DNA of 15,272 bases from Symbiodinium natans (Eukaryota; Sar; Dinophyceae; Suessiales; Symbiodiniaceae). The stretch lies in the NCBI GenBank assembly GCA_905221605.1, contig CAJNDS010000730.1, positions 64,001 through 79,272 on the forward strand, given 5' to 3'. A model generated the notes under the pieces. It saw only the letters and a list, made by a program, of their open reading frames with translations. It was not told the origin of the DNA and made no database searches. Positions 1 through 10,000 of this stretch are shown piece after piece. The translations under genes and the position numbers were made by a program. Numbering within the stretch: position 1 is the stretch's first letter; every line of letters begins with the position of its first letter.

Positions 1-1930
1 AGACATCTGACATCTCCATGCGTTGCAGTCGATGCCCACCATGACCCACATGATGCCCCACATGATGCCCACTTGCAACTGCGAGCAACCGAGCGCCTGC
101 AGATCCAACAGCCTTCGAGGTCCGATCAGCGCTGCAGAGCCTCGTGGCCTCGAGCCCCTTCGTTTGATGTCGCTAAGTCAAAGTGCCATTGGATTGCAAA
201 CCCTTACAGGGTGCAGTGACCTTCGCCGATCACACTTTTTGTGGTATGGCGGCGGTGGAAAAGTTGGGATGGAACCGGCTCTCCTCAACCCGGAGCCGAA
301 CATGATCCAGGAACTTTCCTGAATGCCCCCAAGTCAAGGCCGTACTGTATCGCTAACAGGTCGTAACCATTGCCTACACGCCTCATCTTCATGTCTTCTG
401 GATGCTGAGGTTGTTTTAGGGGCCCCGATTATTGATGTCTCTAGAGTTGTATTCACAGAAAAGTCCCTCCCGCCAACCCTCACGACCCGTGACACCCTGT
501 GCATCATTTTCCTGGGATGCACAAATCGAGGAGTTCAGCTGATTTCAGCCATCCTAGCATGAAACTGCCAAATTGCATGGGGCGGCGGGCAAATCGAAAG
601 AACACGCCTAGCAAGAACCTATCTCTACCCTTGCAGACCCTTCGAGCTGCAAAGGCTACGACGCTGCAAACTGTTTTCGAGGCAACAACGAGACGCTTAC
701 AGTGCTTCGCTTCGCTACGCACCAACCAGCGAACTGAAGGCTTTTCGCATCCTCCTCAAGATACCAAAGGCGTGTAGGAACTTTTGTGCATGGGACTCGG
801 GGCTCTTTGATAACATCGACCTGCTTGACATGCAGGCAAATCAGAGCTACAAACCGCGGCTCGTGCAGGTTTCGAGTTTCTTGAACCTCAGGTGCCCCAT
901 TCCAGATTGGAGTGACGGCCGGCAGGAAGACAGGGTCTGGAGATTCCATGCTCATACTTATGCATCGAGGCCATCTCCTGTGGCACTTGCCAACCATCTC
1001 CGCAGGCTCCGAAGCGGCGGGGGGAAGTATCTCCCAGCACTGGGAAGGCCAGGTGCTTCTGCTCGTAGGGGGTGTTGTGCACTTCCTGTACTTCAGTTGC
1101 CACCGACCCAGGCCAAGTGGCTATCTGCCGTGGCAAAGGTTGATGCCCAGACCTCAAGCAAGACTTCATGACGCCGCCAATGTGGTGTAGGTGCCGTGCT
1201 TGTTGTGGCCTGGAGATTCGCAGGCAAAGCCTTCGAACCCACAGTAGGGAACGCTGCAAAGCTTGTGCTTTGTCGGCTTGTGCACTCCCATGCCGAGGCG
1301 CTGTCGGGCATGTACGTCTTGAGCCTCAAGGTGACGTCCGCATGCGCGTGCCGCCTTCGCGCACAAGGGCAAGCTTTGTCTGGGCTCACCTTGGCCATTG
1401 ACATGCTGGGCTCGCACGGCACCGAAGGGCTGCAAGCCTCCCGAGCTGTGCAGGCTCTTGGATCTGCGCCAAAAAAGGGCAACCCTGCTCTTTGAGCTGA
1501 ACGTCACGCCCCAGGAACAGGATGACATCAGACAATCATCCATGTGCATTTCATCAATTGCCGAAGCTAGTCCGTCGCTGTTTCTTTTGCATCTTTGCCG
1601 TGGTGCTTACGAATGATGGAGCCCAAGCAGGTTTTGCTCAGCTCGTTGAAACGAAAAGGCATGCATGATTGTGCGTGCCCGCATGGTGAACATGCCCCGG
1701 CCTCTTTGGGCTGGAGTTTGTTATTGTTGAGTGCCACAAAGCCACTTTTCCCAAAGGATATGATGGATCCAACATGTTCAATCTTTGGTCTTGCATGTCT
1801 TGCTACACAATCCAGATCTCAGGAGACTACGCATCGGATTTTCTTTTTGAGGTCCTTGCAGTGACTTGGGTTCTGGGCAAAAGCTGCTCTCGACTTCCAG
1901 TCCTCGAGCTCTGCGTTAAGATCGGCTTTT
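1..1930. other. No supported gene
   Basis: Several open frames of 60-129 codons exist on both strands, but they overlap each other, show no known motif and none is clearly better than its shadows. A TTTAGGGGCCC motif occurs at 415-425. Unrecognised small exons cannot be excluded, since exons in the kinase gene here can be as short as 30 bp. Confidence 0.5.
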
Positions 1931-1931
1931 C

Positions 1932-2312
1932 TTACCTAGCAGGCGGTGCCGACTGTGCAGCGTGTGCAAGCAACGGGTGCAACTTCCTCAGCTCCGAACC
2001 AGTAGTTCTTCGTGCTCTTGCTCTTTCTTGGCCAGTTGTCCCACCAGATCCTTTGCTTGAACGCGCGTATACCATGTCGTACCCACAGCTTTCGCATTGT
2101 TTGCTGACACAGCCATCGCCGGATGCCTCCTTCTTGTTCTGAGCCTCGTGGACTTTCCCCTGAAGATCTGCCGTCTCCTTCTCCAGCCTAAGCTGTCGCA
2201 GATTTGCTCCAAGAGGCAAACCTGGAGGGCCACTGGAGGGTGGACTCGGCCCCTTGCTGGCTGGCTTTCTCGCTGAGCTGCTGACCCTGGCCACAGTGAC
2301 GCTCGCAAGCAT
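1932..2312 (-). other. Possible coding fragment with a coiled-coil segment
   Basis: This 126-codon frame starts with a Ser/Pro-rich region (KGPSPPSSGPPGLPLGA), then a charged helix (LRQLRLEKETADLQGKVHEA, then QNKKEAS), then a Cys pair (CESCGYDM) and an Arg-rich end. An overlapping frame in the same area (about 1988-2110, minus strand) also gives a helix (AKDLVGQLAKKEQEHEELLV), so the true exon structure may switch phase here. It could be an exon or a relic of a host gene. I recognise no family, and a chance open frame is possible. Confidence 0.22.
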
Positions 2313-2319
2313 ATCGGTT

Positions 2320-3600
2320 TATGGATCGGTTTCTGCCGGTTTGTGTCAGGAGTCTTGGTGCCGGGTTGGGACATGCCAGGCGCGAGCGACAGTGTAAGTC
2401 AGTCACAGGAATGTACTTCTGACGCAGCTTTACCAGCCAACTTACACAGAGAAATATCATAGAAGTCAAGGGACACTGGCAATGTCCTACCAGACTGGTT
2501 TAGTACACCTTGGGTCGTTGCTGCTAGTCGCTGGATGCATCTCCAAATATTTCCAGTGTGCCAGCTCCAGAACCAAAAGCAGGCCTCACCATCGTGTTCT
2601 TGGAATTCACTCTGCAGAGTCTGCAGCCGGCTTGTGCCTGCTGGGGCTATTCTGGTATACGTGTTATCGTGTAACTAAGCCGAAGCACGTTACGGCTCCC
2701 TAATCCCAACGACATGTTTTGATTCTGCGACGCTTAAGGTGGGACAGCCTCACTGGCCCACAGGTTTTGCGAGCATGTCCACAAACGAGGCCGGACGTGC
2801 GCATGTTGTTCAGAGAGCTCTCTCTGGAAAACGTCGAAAAAGCCGAGTGTCAAACAGTTCGCACTAGACCCTGCGACGCGACGAGCTTGCAGCTCCATAG
2901 CCGCTCGGCCAAATTGAAGGCCAGAGTAGGGGTCCTTGATGTACCCGCCCATCGTGGACCCGTGCTAGGGAGATCCGCTTCATGCTTTAGTCGATAAGGG
3001 GATATATGCGCACATAAGGGGCTACTTTGAGGACCCCTGCTGCAAGACTGCGCACTCCATGCGCAGTTCATCTGGGCTCAGGAGCAAGTCGCGAAGTCTG
3101 CATCCCATCCAGAACCATCATCCTGCAATGGGTCATGCCCATTCCAGAGGTGGCAGTGCAACTTTCCACCTATGCTTGCGGACCCTTGCTGAAGAGCCTT
3201 GTACTGCACGTTGGGCGGCATATCCTCGTTGCGGATCCCGGCGTGCTACCACGGTATCTTTACACCCAACAAGAACATGCCTTGCCTCCTTGCGTGCAGC
3301 AAAATTGGCCATGTCTTTCTTACTTTGCACCTGCGGCATGAGGGAGCCAGGATGCCCTCATTGTCAGGCTGTGATGATCCGGCTGGGTGCGAGCTCTAGA
3401 ATTCGGGCGACAGTGTCCCCAGTTCATCCGACTTTGACAGGGTTGGGAGATGTGTGCTGCAGGGTTCAGGCCAGGGATCACGGGAAAGCTCCATGGAGTT
3501 TCTTCAGGAGGCCCTAACGCCAATGCAGTTTTCAGCCTGCTTGCAGCGACGACTTGGGGGTTCTTGAGGCACGCACCAGAAGAAGCAAGCCGAGCATGGG
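2320..3600. other. No supported gene
   Basis: Only short overlapping open frames are present (the longest is 152 codons, 3059-3517 on the plus strand, with no recognised motif). No repeats or structural RNA were noticed. Confidence 0.45.
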
Positions 3601-3913
3601 CTCAGCATGGAGTGCCCACCCCCAGAGCAGAATCCCGCAGAGCATTGCGACCACACAGAGATCAAGAAAGCCTGGAGGGAGCCCTTGGAGTGACTGGAGT
3701 GCCCACCACATCCGTTTCCAGACATTCCTGCACACCTGGAGTCCTCCAGATGGCGTTGTGAATTGCTTGGCTTTCGGGGATGTTCGAAGCAAACACGTGT
3801 TGTATGTTTTGTGTTCTTGGGAATGGCAAATAAATTGACCCAAACGCAAAACCCTTTTCAACGCCCAATCCGAGAAACCCTTTTGGCATCCGGTCACAAC
3901 AGGCGTCCGCAGC

Positions 3914-3978
3914 CCAACCAAAACCCTATGCAAAAAACCCAAAACCCCAAACCTAAACCCCAAACCCTTAACCCCTAC
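3914..3978 (-). repeat. Degenerate telomere-like tract (CCCTAAA/CCCAAA type on plus strand)
   Basis: The tract is C/A-only over most of its length, with ACCCTA, CCTAAACCCC and CCCTTAACCCC units that drift around CCCTAAA. It has the C-rich strand on plus, so its G-rich strand reads on minus. It lies inside the inverted-repeat element. Confidence 0.5.
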
Positions 3979-4044
3979 CACGAAACACAAAACTGCACAC
4001 TAACAAAAAAAGATTGAAATAAACAAAGGTTTAAAACAATAAGT

Positions 4045-4082
4045 ATGTGTATATATATATATATATATAGATATATATACGT
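4045..4082. repeat. TA microsatellite
   Basis: A run of alternating T and A of about 30 nt with a single G at 4070. Confidence 0.9.
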
Positions 4083-4209
4083 AGAAAACAAATTGGCTGC
4101 TTCCCTCGCTTATTCTCTTTGGTGGACAGTCCATTGATTCTCTATCTGTGGGCATGGGCACTCCAGTCACTCCGTATGCTCTGCGGAAAGCTGTGCTGGT
4201 GGGCACTCC

Positions 4210-4990
4210 AGAAGACCGGAAAAATACGACCCGGGCAGAGTATCAAGGTGGAGAAGAGCAATTGAAGGACCGGATAACCCCACATGCAAAGTTATCTATT
4301 CGCAAAGAGTGTAAAAGTGAATATGAGTGAGATGGTGAGAGAGTGAGCGTGTGAGTGCGTGAGTGTGAGTCGTGTCCTTCGCCGCTGTTTTGGTAGCGTG
4401 CAGGTGTGGGATTCAGGGCGACAGCTTCTTTAGGGTTTTTTTTTTGCCACCCGCCTAGCAGACCCCCTCCGGGATCACTCCGCAGGGAACAATCGTGATC
4501 TCTCGTACGCGTCTTCAGCAAAAAGGGCCCCGAGACACCCCCATCACCCTCTCCCCCAACACAAATAGGTTCACACAACCAAGACAACGGGTGGGGGTGC
4601 ATCCAGGCCGGGTTCTTCAGGTCACAGTCATCACTCCATTGGCGTGGTACGCAACCTGGAACCCCTTGACTTGAAACGCTGGCTCTGTCATGCCCACATC
4701 ATGACGCCCGAACCCTTACAACAGTGGGGACCCCAGCAATACCACTATCCTGCGGGCATGGCCATAACGGGGCTACAGCAAAGGAAAGGCAAATACGGGG
4801 CTTGCCAGGCATCCGTGTTGTGCCTGGGCCCCTGCAAGCGAGGACGGAGTGGCTTCTCCCGCCCTCCCTCCCTTGTCCGGAAAAACGCAACCCTCTGTGT
4901 CTGGACAACGCGCCGTCGTCCCTGGCAAACGAAACTGTTAGATCGCCTGCGCTATTATCGCCGTACTGGGGGAGACATGGCCTGCTTTCC
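4210..4990. other. No supported gene; simple-sequence patches
   Basis: A GTGAG/GAGTGAG-rich patch lies at about 4317-4370 and a run of ten T at 4436-4445. A 160-codon plus-strand frame (4644-5126) runs into the direct repeats and shows no recognisable domain. Confidence 0.45.
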
Positions 4991-4996
4991 ACTCAA

Positions 4997-5312
4997 AGCA
5001 CCAAGACACCCCAACAGCAATCCGCAACAGGTCACCAGTCTCCTACCTGCACAATGCTCTGCTATGTGTCGGCTGCTCTCCTCTCCTGTTTGGTGCACAG
5101 ACATGGTTGGCAGGACCCATACGTAGCACCAAGACACCCTAACAGCTATCCACAACAGCTCACCAGTTCTCGTCACCACCATGTCTGGCTTCGTTGATGT
5201 GAGGGCGCCGCTGTGTTCGAGTTACTGACTCCCTTGGAAGGGGGTGGGCTATAGCACCAAGGAGTGGCACCAACACACCCGAACAGCCATCCACAACAGT
5301 TCACCAGTTTCG
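4997..5312. repeat. Three dispersed direct repeats of ~44 bp
   Basis: Units begin AGCACCAAGACACC at 4997 and 5125, and a more diverged GGCACCAACACACCC at about 5266. Each continues with an ACAGC-AT-C-CAACAG-TCACCAGT pattern. Spacing is 128 bp and then about 141 bp, so these are dispersed units of a longer diverged repeat, not a tight array. Confidence 0.6.
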
Positions 5313-5683
5313 ACCGCCACCACCTGCCTCGACTGCTTCTAATTACATGCACATAATTAGCGTCTGCACTTTGCTCGCGGCATGCATCGAATTGGTGCAC
5401 CTAATTGACGTACCGGGGCCCCCAACATCTACCTAGCAAGTACACCAGTAAAACGAACATAAGTACCCCCATGAGTCTTAGGCAACACCGTGGGCCCATC
5501 ACGCACGCAGGCGGTTCGAATTTGTTTCTCACGGGGACTCGCCAGCAGGTTACGGGGAACTTATGGGCATAGGGCTGGTCAACCAGGGCTAAAAAGTGGG
5601 GACGGGGGCACCGACCGGCTGGCGTGGCGCTAATTATCGTTCAAGGCATGGGCATGCACTAATTACCTTTCTCCCCGCTCAGG
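5313..5683. other. Non-coding flank downstream of the virus-like cassette
   Basis: No gene seen. CTAATTA/TAATTAC motifs recur (around 5341-5360, 5628-5636, 5659-5665), along with the self-complementary GCATGGGCATGC near 5646. No terminal repeat matching the right side of the cassette was found by eye. Confidence 0.4.
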
Positions 5684-5998
5684 TCACGTCCGTCCGCCAC
5701 TTCTTCTCCAAGGGCCAGCTTCTGTCGTGTGCGCAGCCAGGACTCGCAAGGTTGCCACCAGGAGGTCCATGCGGCCATGGGCTCTTGCCACTTCCCTCTG
5801 GGTGGCTGCCTCCCGTCTCCAGAGCCTGCGTGTCGTACTCTCGACATCTCTGACCCGGGCTTCTAGCAGCCTCAGTTGGAATGTCAGCTCCTGGTCGGTA
5901 TCTCCATCTGGCCTGGGCTCGCGCGACGACGATCCGCGCTCTGCTGCAGTGTCCTGTGAAGACCTCTCAGCCAGTCGTCCAGTAGCAGGCTCATAGCC
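5684..5998 (-). CDS. Coiled-coil segment, out-of-phase continuation of the preceding frame
   Basis: This stretch is open for 104 codons between TGA 6001-5999 and TGA 5686-5684, in a different phase from the 5884-6480 frame that it overlaps. After a Ser/Asp/Arg-rich lead it gives a textbook amphipathic helix: LRLLEARVRDVESTTRRLW, then RREAATQREVARAHGRMDLL and VATLRVLAAH, with Leu/Val at heptad spacing and many Glu/Arg. Such a helix would be expected to form a dimer to tetramer. It has no Met of its own near the start of the good region, so it depends on reading through from the upstream frame (a -1 shift, a small indel, or a short intron). There is no family assignment. Confidence 0.42.
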   Translation of the reverse strand, partial: GYEPATGRLAERSSQDTAAERGSSSREPRPDGDTDQELTFQLRLLEARVRDVESTTRRLWRREAATQREVARAHGRMDLLVATLRVLAAHTTEAGPWRRSGGRT

Positions 5999-6480
5999 TC
6001 ACCAGTCTCGCGGGCTTCTTGGTCAGTTGGCGTGTCTTCTGCTGCGGACGTCGAGGCGGGCGTGGCACTGACACTTGTTTCTTCCCTTCCAGCGCCTGCC
6101 TCCTCTTGCTCATAGCCATCATCCACGGCGCGCTCAGGGAGGCGCATGCTCTCGAGCTCCCCTATTAGAAAGTGGTCAAACATCTCACTAGGAACCGATG
6201 CACCACAAGCCCGACTAACTACACAGTAGTGCGCACGTGCTGTCGGCTCAAGTCTTTTCTTGGGGGGGGCCTTTTCCGCGTGAGTTCGGGCGGGGCGAGA
6301 GGGCGAGGAGCAGGCAGCAGCAGCAACTCGACCGACTGGGTGGAGAGAGGACTCACCTGGCGGGACAAGGATAGGACCGGATTGGCCATGGCGGCATGCT
6401 GATGCTGCAGGGGTTGGGTTACGGCGTTTTGCGCGTGGGCGTGTAATACTTGCAGGCATGAATTGGCACATCTCACTCAC
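5884..6480 (-). CDS. Hypothetical acidic, disordered protein (first part), same strand as the polymerase
   Basis: This 198-codon frame is in the polymerase phase but separated from the preceding frame by two stops (6577-6579 and near 6518). It starts with a basic segment (RPRAKRRN). A Pro/Ala/Ser-rich middle follows, then a folded-looking piece (RAHYCVVSRACGASVPSEMF, then DHFLIGELESMRLPE). The last third is strongly acidic (DDGYEQEEAGAGREE..., TSAAEDTPTDQEARETGEA). The final 25-35 codons (after about 5990) look less convincing than the overlapping frame at 5684-5998, so the coding phase probably changes there. An acidic disordered segment leading into a coiled coil resembles the layout of negative-strand virus phosphoproteins, but there is no sequence proof. 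It could equally be an unrelated host or transposon protein. Confidence 0.4.
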   Translation of the reverse strand: MSEMCQFMPASITRPRAKRRNPTPAASACRHGQSGPILVPPGESSLHPVGRVAAAACSSPSRPARTHAEKAPPKKRLEPTARAHYCVVSRACGASVPSEMFDHFLIGELESMRLPERAVDDGYEQEEAGAGREETSVSATPASTSAAEDTPTDQEARETGEAMSLLLDDWLRGLHRTLQQSADRRRASPGQMEIPTRS

Positions 6481-6576
6481 AAGAAGCTCACATGGAACTG
6501 AAACGAATTGTATGCCCTACTTGTTGCGTGCATGCAGGCTGAATTTCGGGGGCGCGTGCCCTTGCAAGGTGTGTGA

Positions 6577-6891
6577 CTACTCCTCGTCCGAGGGTCCTGT
6601 CAGGTCGACGACTGGCGTGTGCATGTGTGGGTCCGATTTGTCGCGGGGCGGACTGCTTTTTGGAGCCCTCAACATGTCCAGGACTGTTGGGGTATAGGGA
6701 CCAGGGCGTTGGGTTTGGGAGCGGCTGGGCTTGGGTTTGAGGGGCGGCAGTACAAAGCCCAGTTCTAGCATGTTCCACCTACTGCTGGGTTCCCATGTGT
6801 CTAAGGTGGGGGACGACCGGGCCACTAATACAACCCTGCGTGTGCCCTCGGTCCACGGCGTGCCATGTCCTTGATCAGTTCCAGAAAGCAT
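6577..6891 (-). CDS. Proline-rich tail frame with C-terminal VVDLT/acidic motif
   Basis: This 104-codon frame is in the same phase as the 1226-codon frame. The first 20 codons overlap the +1-frame segment and may not be translated; the convincing part starts near 6830. It is rich in Pro, Ser and Lys (FVLPPLKPKPSRSQTQRPG), has a short helix-like TPTVLDMLRAP, and ends in PVVDLTGPSDEE. A hydrophobic VVDLT core followed by acidic residues is the textbook form of a SUMO-interacting motif; function here is only inferred. Two opposite frame changes (+1 near 7015, -1 near 6830) would make this the C-terminal tail of the polymerase-like protein. Alternatively it is a separate small protein starting at the Met at 6891. 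The family is not recognised. Confidence 0.4.
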   Translation of the reverse strand: MLSGTDQGHGTPWTEGTRRVVLVARSSPTLDTWEPSSRWNMLELGFVLPPLKPKPSRSQTQRPGPYTPTVLDMLRAPKSSPPRDKSDPHMHTPVVDLTGPSDEE

Positions 6892-7016
6892 CGGAAGGCT
6901 GTCACAAAAGAGGCTTTTGCATCTGCAGCAGTGATGGTGCGCTCATTCTTTACCTCATCCACGGTGTAGAAAGCTCGCAAAGCACGCCATCCACCGACTT
7001 TTGCTCCTGCGTGCGG
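6825..7016 (-). pseudogene. Out-of-phase continuation of the polymerase-like frame (+1 frame)
   Basis: The last 20 codons of the 1226-codon frame (ARRSKSRWMACFASFLHRG) look unlike the protein before them. In the +1 frame a 63-codon open stretch follows a TAA at 7019-7017. It reads as good protein, with a tyrosine/acidic segment (AFYTVDEVKNERTIT) and an amphipathic helix (SFVTAFRCFLELIKDMA), and ends at TAG 6827-6825. This suggests that the coding phase changes near 7010-7020. The cause could be a 1-nt indel in a decaying insertion, a sequencing error or a programmed frameshift; no slippery site is obvious to me. It partly overlaps the next frame (6577-6891). Confidence 0.4.
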
Positions 7017-10000
7017 TTAGTTGGGAGATGCAGTCGGAGTAAGCGTTAAAGTCGGCTGTGCCCGCGATGACCCTGGCTTCTTCACAGGTTGGTGAATTGA
7101 ATAATTTGCGAGCACCGTGAGTCCCCAGGCATGCCACCACCTGTCCGTAGATGGTGTCCCCAGTCCGCCTAGAGTGCCGCGACATGACCTTATCAAAGGG
7201 AGAACCGCGCCCAACAGCAGCCATGAGGCTGGACTTCACGACAGAAATGTCACAATCTGATAGGTCCTCTGCCTTCTCGTTTGTTTTGCCTGCAATGTGG
7301 GCAAATGTTTCAACACGAGGATTCGGTGATTGGGATGTCGTTGCTCGCGAAGTTGCCCTGCGGGATCTAATGGCGGTGTGAGAAGTCGCCGCTTCTCGGG
7401 GTTGGCCGCGTGGCGCTGCTTCCGTAGACTGGCCTGGTTGCGAAGATGAGTCTGAGACCTTTTTCAAAGTGGCTGACACTTCACCCCCGTACTCGCTCAA
7501 ATCCCTCACTGTTGGGTCTGGCGAGTCACCGACCAGATTGAAGAGCTGGAGGCTAGTTCCTTTGAGGATCAGGTTCTGGACTGTCTTCCTGGTCCCCTCA
7601 TCAGCCGACAGCATAGCTGAACCGACAAATGCGGACATCTTGTCGGGGCACGCGGACCCTCGAGCGACGATGTCGCTAAAGACACTCATACCACCCAAGG
7701 CAGAAGGCGTCGACAGAAATAGCATCAAGTCGCGTGCAGAAGGGCTGCTATTGACGGAAACCTTTCCCCAGACATTGTGTGCCTTTAGAAGTGAGAAGGC
7801 ATTGATCCTCGTCCACAAGTACCCCATGGTGTGAGCCAGCAGGGGTGTCGCCTGAGCTGCTAGATACGCCGCGGAGATGCTGGGGACCGCGGTCAGAGCT
7901 AACAAGCCTGGGTCGTCATCAGGACCAATTGGGATCATCAGTGAACAATGCAATTTCAGGACTTCGTCAATCATAAGTCCACGGTACTCGATCGTCCCGA
8001 TCATCATGCCGGAGTCTCCCCCAACCCCGCTTTTCACCACATCGACTGAGCTTCTCAGGAGCTCCTCGATTTTCCGGCAGAAGTCCTCCATAACCGCGCC
8101 TGGGTCTGCTCTGTGGGCTATGGGCATAGATGCGTCCGAGTCGTCAATATACTGATCGGCATGTGTGATGGGACACAACATGCCGCTCGAACCGTCTGCA
8201 GCTAGTTCTGCGCTAGCCAGAGTTGTTGCGCCGATCCCCAGGGCGGAGTCTTGGCCCAGATGAATGCCCTGGGGGTATCCGTCAGAATAACCGAAAGTGG
8301 TTTCGGCACCCGGGGGACCACAGGATACCGTTGCTCCGGAATAGACGATGGCGTCGGTTGAGTCGCACCCAGAGCAAAAGTGCGATATCGTGTCGTAGCC
8401 GGCAGACCAAGCTTGGCGTGCTTGCCCCACGCTCCAGCTAGCAAAGTCCAGACCGAGCCTCATCATCCTTGCAGAACGCTCAATGAGAATGGAATAGCGG
8501 GCACGAGACCTTGCTGCTTTCGCGGCTCCTGATGCTGCAGGGGTCACGGATCCGAGTAACTTCAAGGCCCAAAACGTGGCATGCGATTCGGTTGCCTGGA
8601 GAAATTTCGCGGTGCAGGACAAACTCATCGGGGCTCTCATCCCCGGAATATCGGCCACCCCCAGATTGCATTGACCCAGCTTGTGTACAAGGACTTGCTC
8701 TTGGTACCCTTGACTTTTGGCGGCCTCATCTTTCCCTGCAGCCATGACTGCAGTTGGACCTCTCAAGTCGCTGGTGCAGTACCGCTTACTCCTCGATGCA
8801 CTCCCATCAGCCGGTTTCATGGGCTGGTAATCTGGATCCGTGAAAGCTTTCAACTCTAGGCCACGTTTCCGACTTGCCATCGTTGTCCCATCAGTAACAG
8901 CAGCTACGGGCTTAACCTCGTATTCCCAAAAAGCGGAGACGGCCGCTGGAACTTTGCTGGACACCACATCATCCAGAGTGTCGCCGTTGACGTATTCCTC
9001 AATGCGGGCATCAGTTGGGAGAGGGCTCACGGGACCCCCAGACCGAGTTTGGACAAAAGGCAAGGCAGGGATCGTGACACCAGCCCTTGCGGCCATGGGC
9101 ACCGTCACGTCTGAGGAATAGTTTGTTTTGTAGGTTCTTTCCTCAGGATGTGGCTCTGTGGGGAGTGACTCAAGTTCACCAAGCGCCCCAAAATCGCCAG
9201 TGACCTTGAGGTGCTGTTCCAGGGCCACCTCATCATGAGGATCGGGGCGTGCACTCCTGGCCCTCCGCATAGCTGTAGTAACCACACGCCTCTCTATGGC
9301 TCTCAGCGTCACAAGGGAAAAAGCCCGGGCAACCCGCTTCAATTGTTGAGCACCTGTGGCATCATCCCAGTTATGCTCCTGTGAGTGGACAGCAGGTACT
9401 TGACATTGCAACCGGCATTTCTCGGCCAGGGATTGGGCAGAGTACTGAGCGCCGGGAACAGCCCGGTGCCATCGGATGGCTTGCAACGCGGCAAAAGGGC
9501 AGATTGTCCGGGCAAGAGACAGCATCTTTGAGTAAAAGAGGAAAGCTTGCCCTCTTTTGGCCCGTATCGACTTCAGGATCTCCTCCTTCCTTGAAGTCAT
9601 GGCGTGCCTGATCCCCAGATCCTCTTCAGGCAAAGACAAGATCGAGCACAACAATCCCGTCTTACCAACATGAGCCACTTCCCAGCGGTGAGACGGGTCA
9701 CCCCCGGTCGTGTACTCGAATATGTACTTGGCGTACTCGTCATTCAATGCCGCAACCCCCCCTGGTAGCCCGGACCATGGATCAGCCGAAGCTGTTGTTG
9801 AGCTCGGGTAGCACGAAGACACTGCGGCTTCTTCTTGATGGCATAAAGCCGATTCAGCCGCAGTTATGCAAGCTCCGAGATGAACGGTCATGAGGTTGAT
9901 CGAAGACGCACACGCCATGGAAAAGTCCGAAGGTGTCAAGACGATGCAAGTGTTTGTGGAACGGAAGCGGACAGCCTTGAACCTTTTGCCTTGCTGTGCA

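Larger units (their letters stand above)
3687..4173. repeat. Inverted repeat pair bracketing a ~450-bp spacer (MITE-like)
   Basis: GGAGTGACTGGAGTGCCCA at 3687-3705 is the exact reverse complement of 4155-4173 (19 of 19). Related pieces extend the symmetry: a second GGAGTGCCCA at about 3609-3618 against GGGCACTCC at about 4200-4209, and CCGCAGAGCAT near 3633 against ATGCTCTGCGG near 4176. The arms are therefore imperfect and about 60-100 bp long, with the spacer carrying a telomere-like tract and a TA run. No transposase is inside, and I could not identify a target-site duplication. Confidence 0.5.

Noticed and set aside
888-1549. Overlapping 113-129 codon frames on both strands
   Set aside because: GC-rich sequence yields open frames in several phases; none shows motif, helix or composition support over its shadows.
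3059-3517. 152-codon plus-strand gene
   Set aside because: It has no recognised motif beyond a chance Cys cluster (CGMREPGCPHC), and overlapping frames are similar in length.
4644-5126. 160-codon plus-strand gene
   Set aside because: It has no domain, overlaps equally long frames in other phases and ends inside direct repeats.
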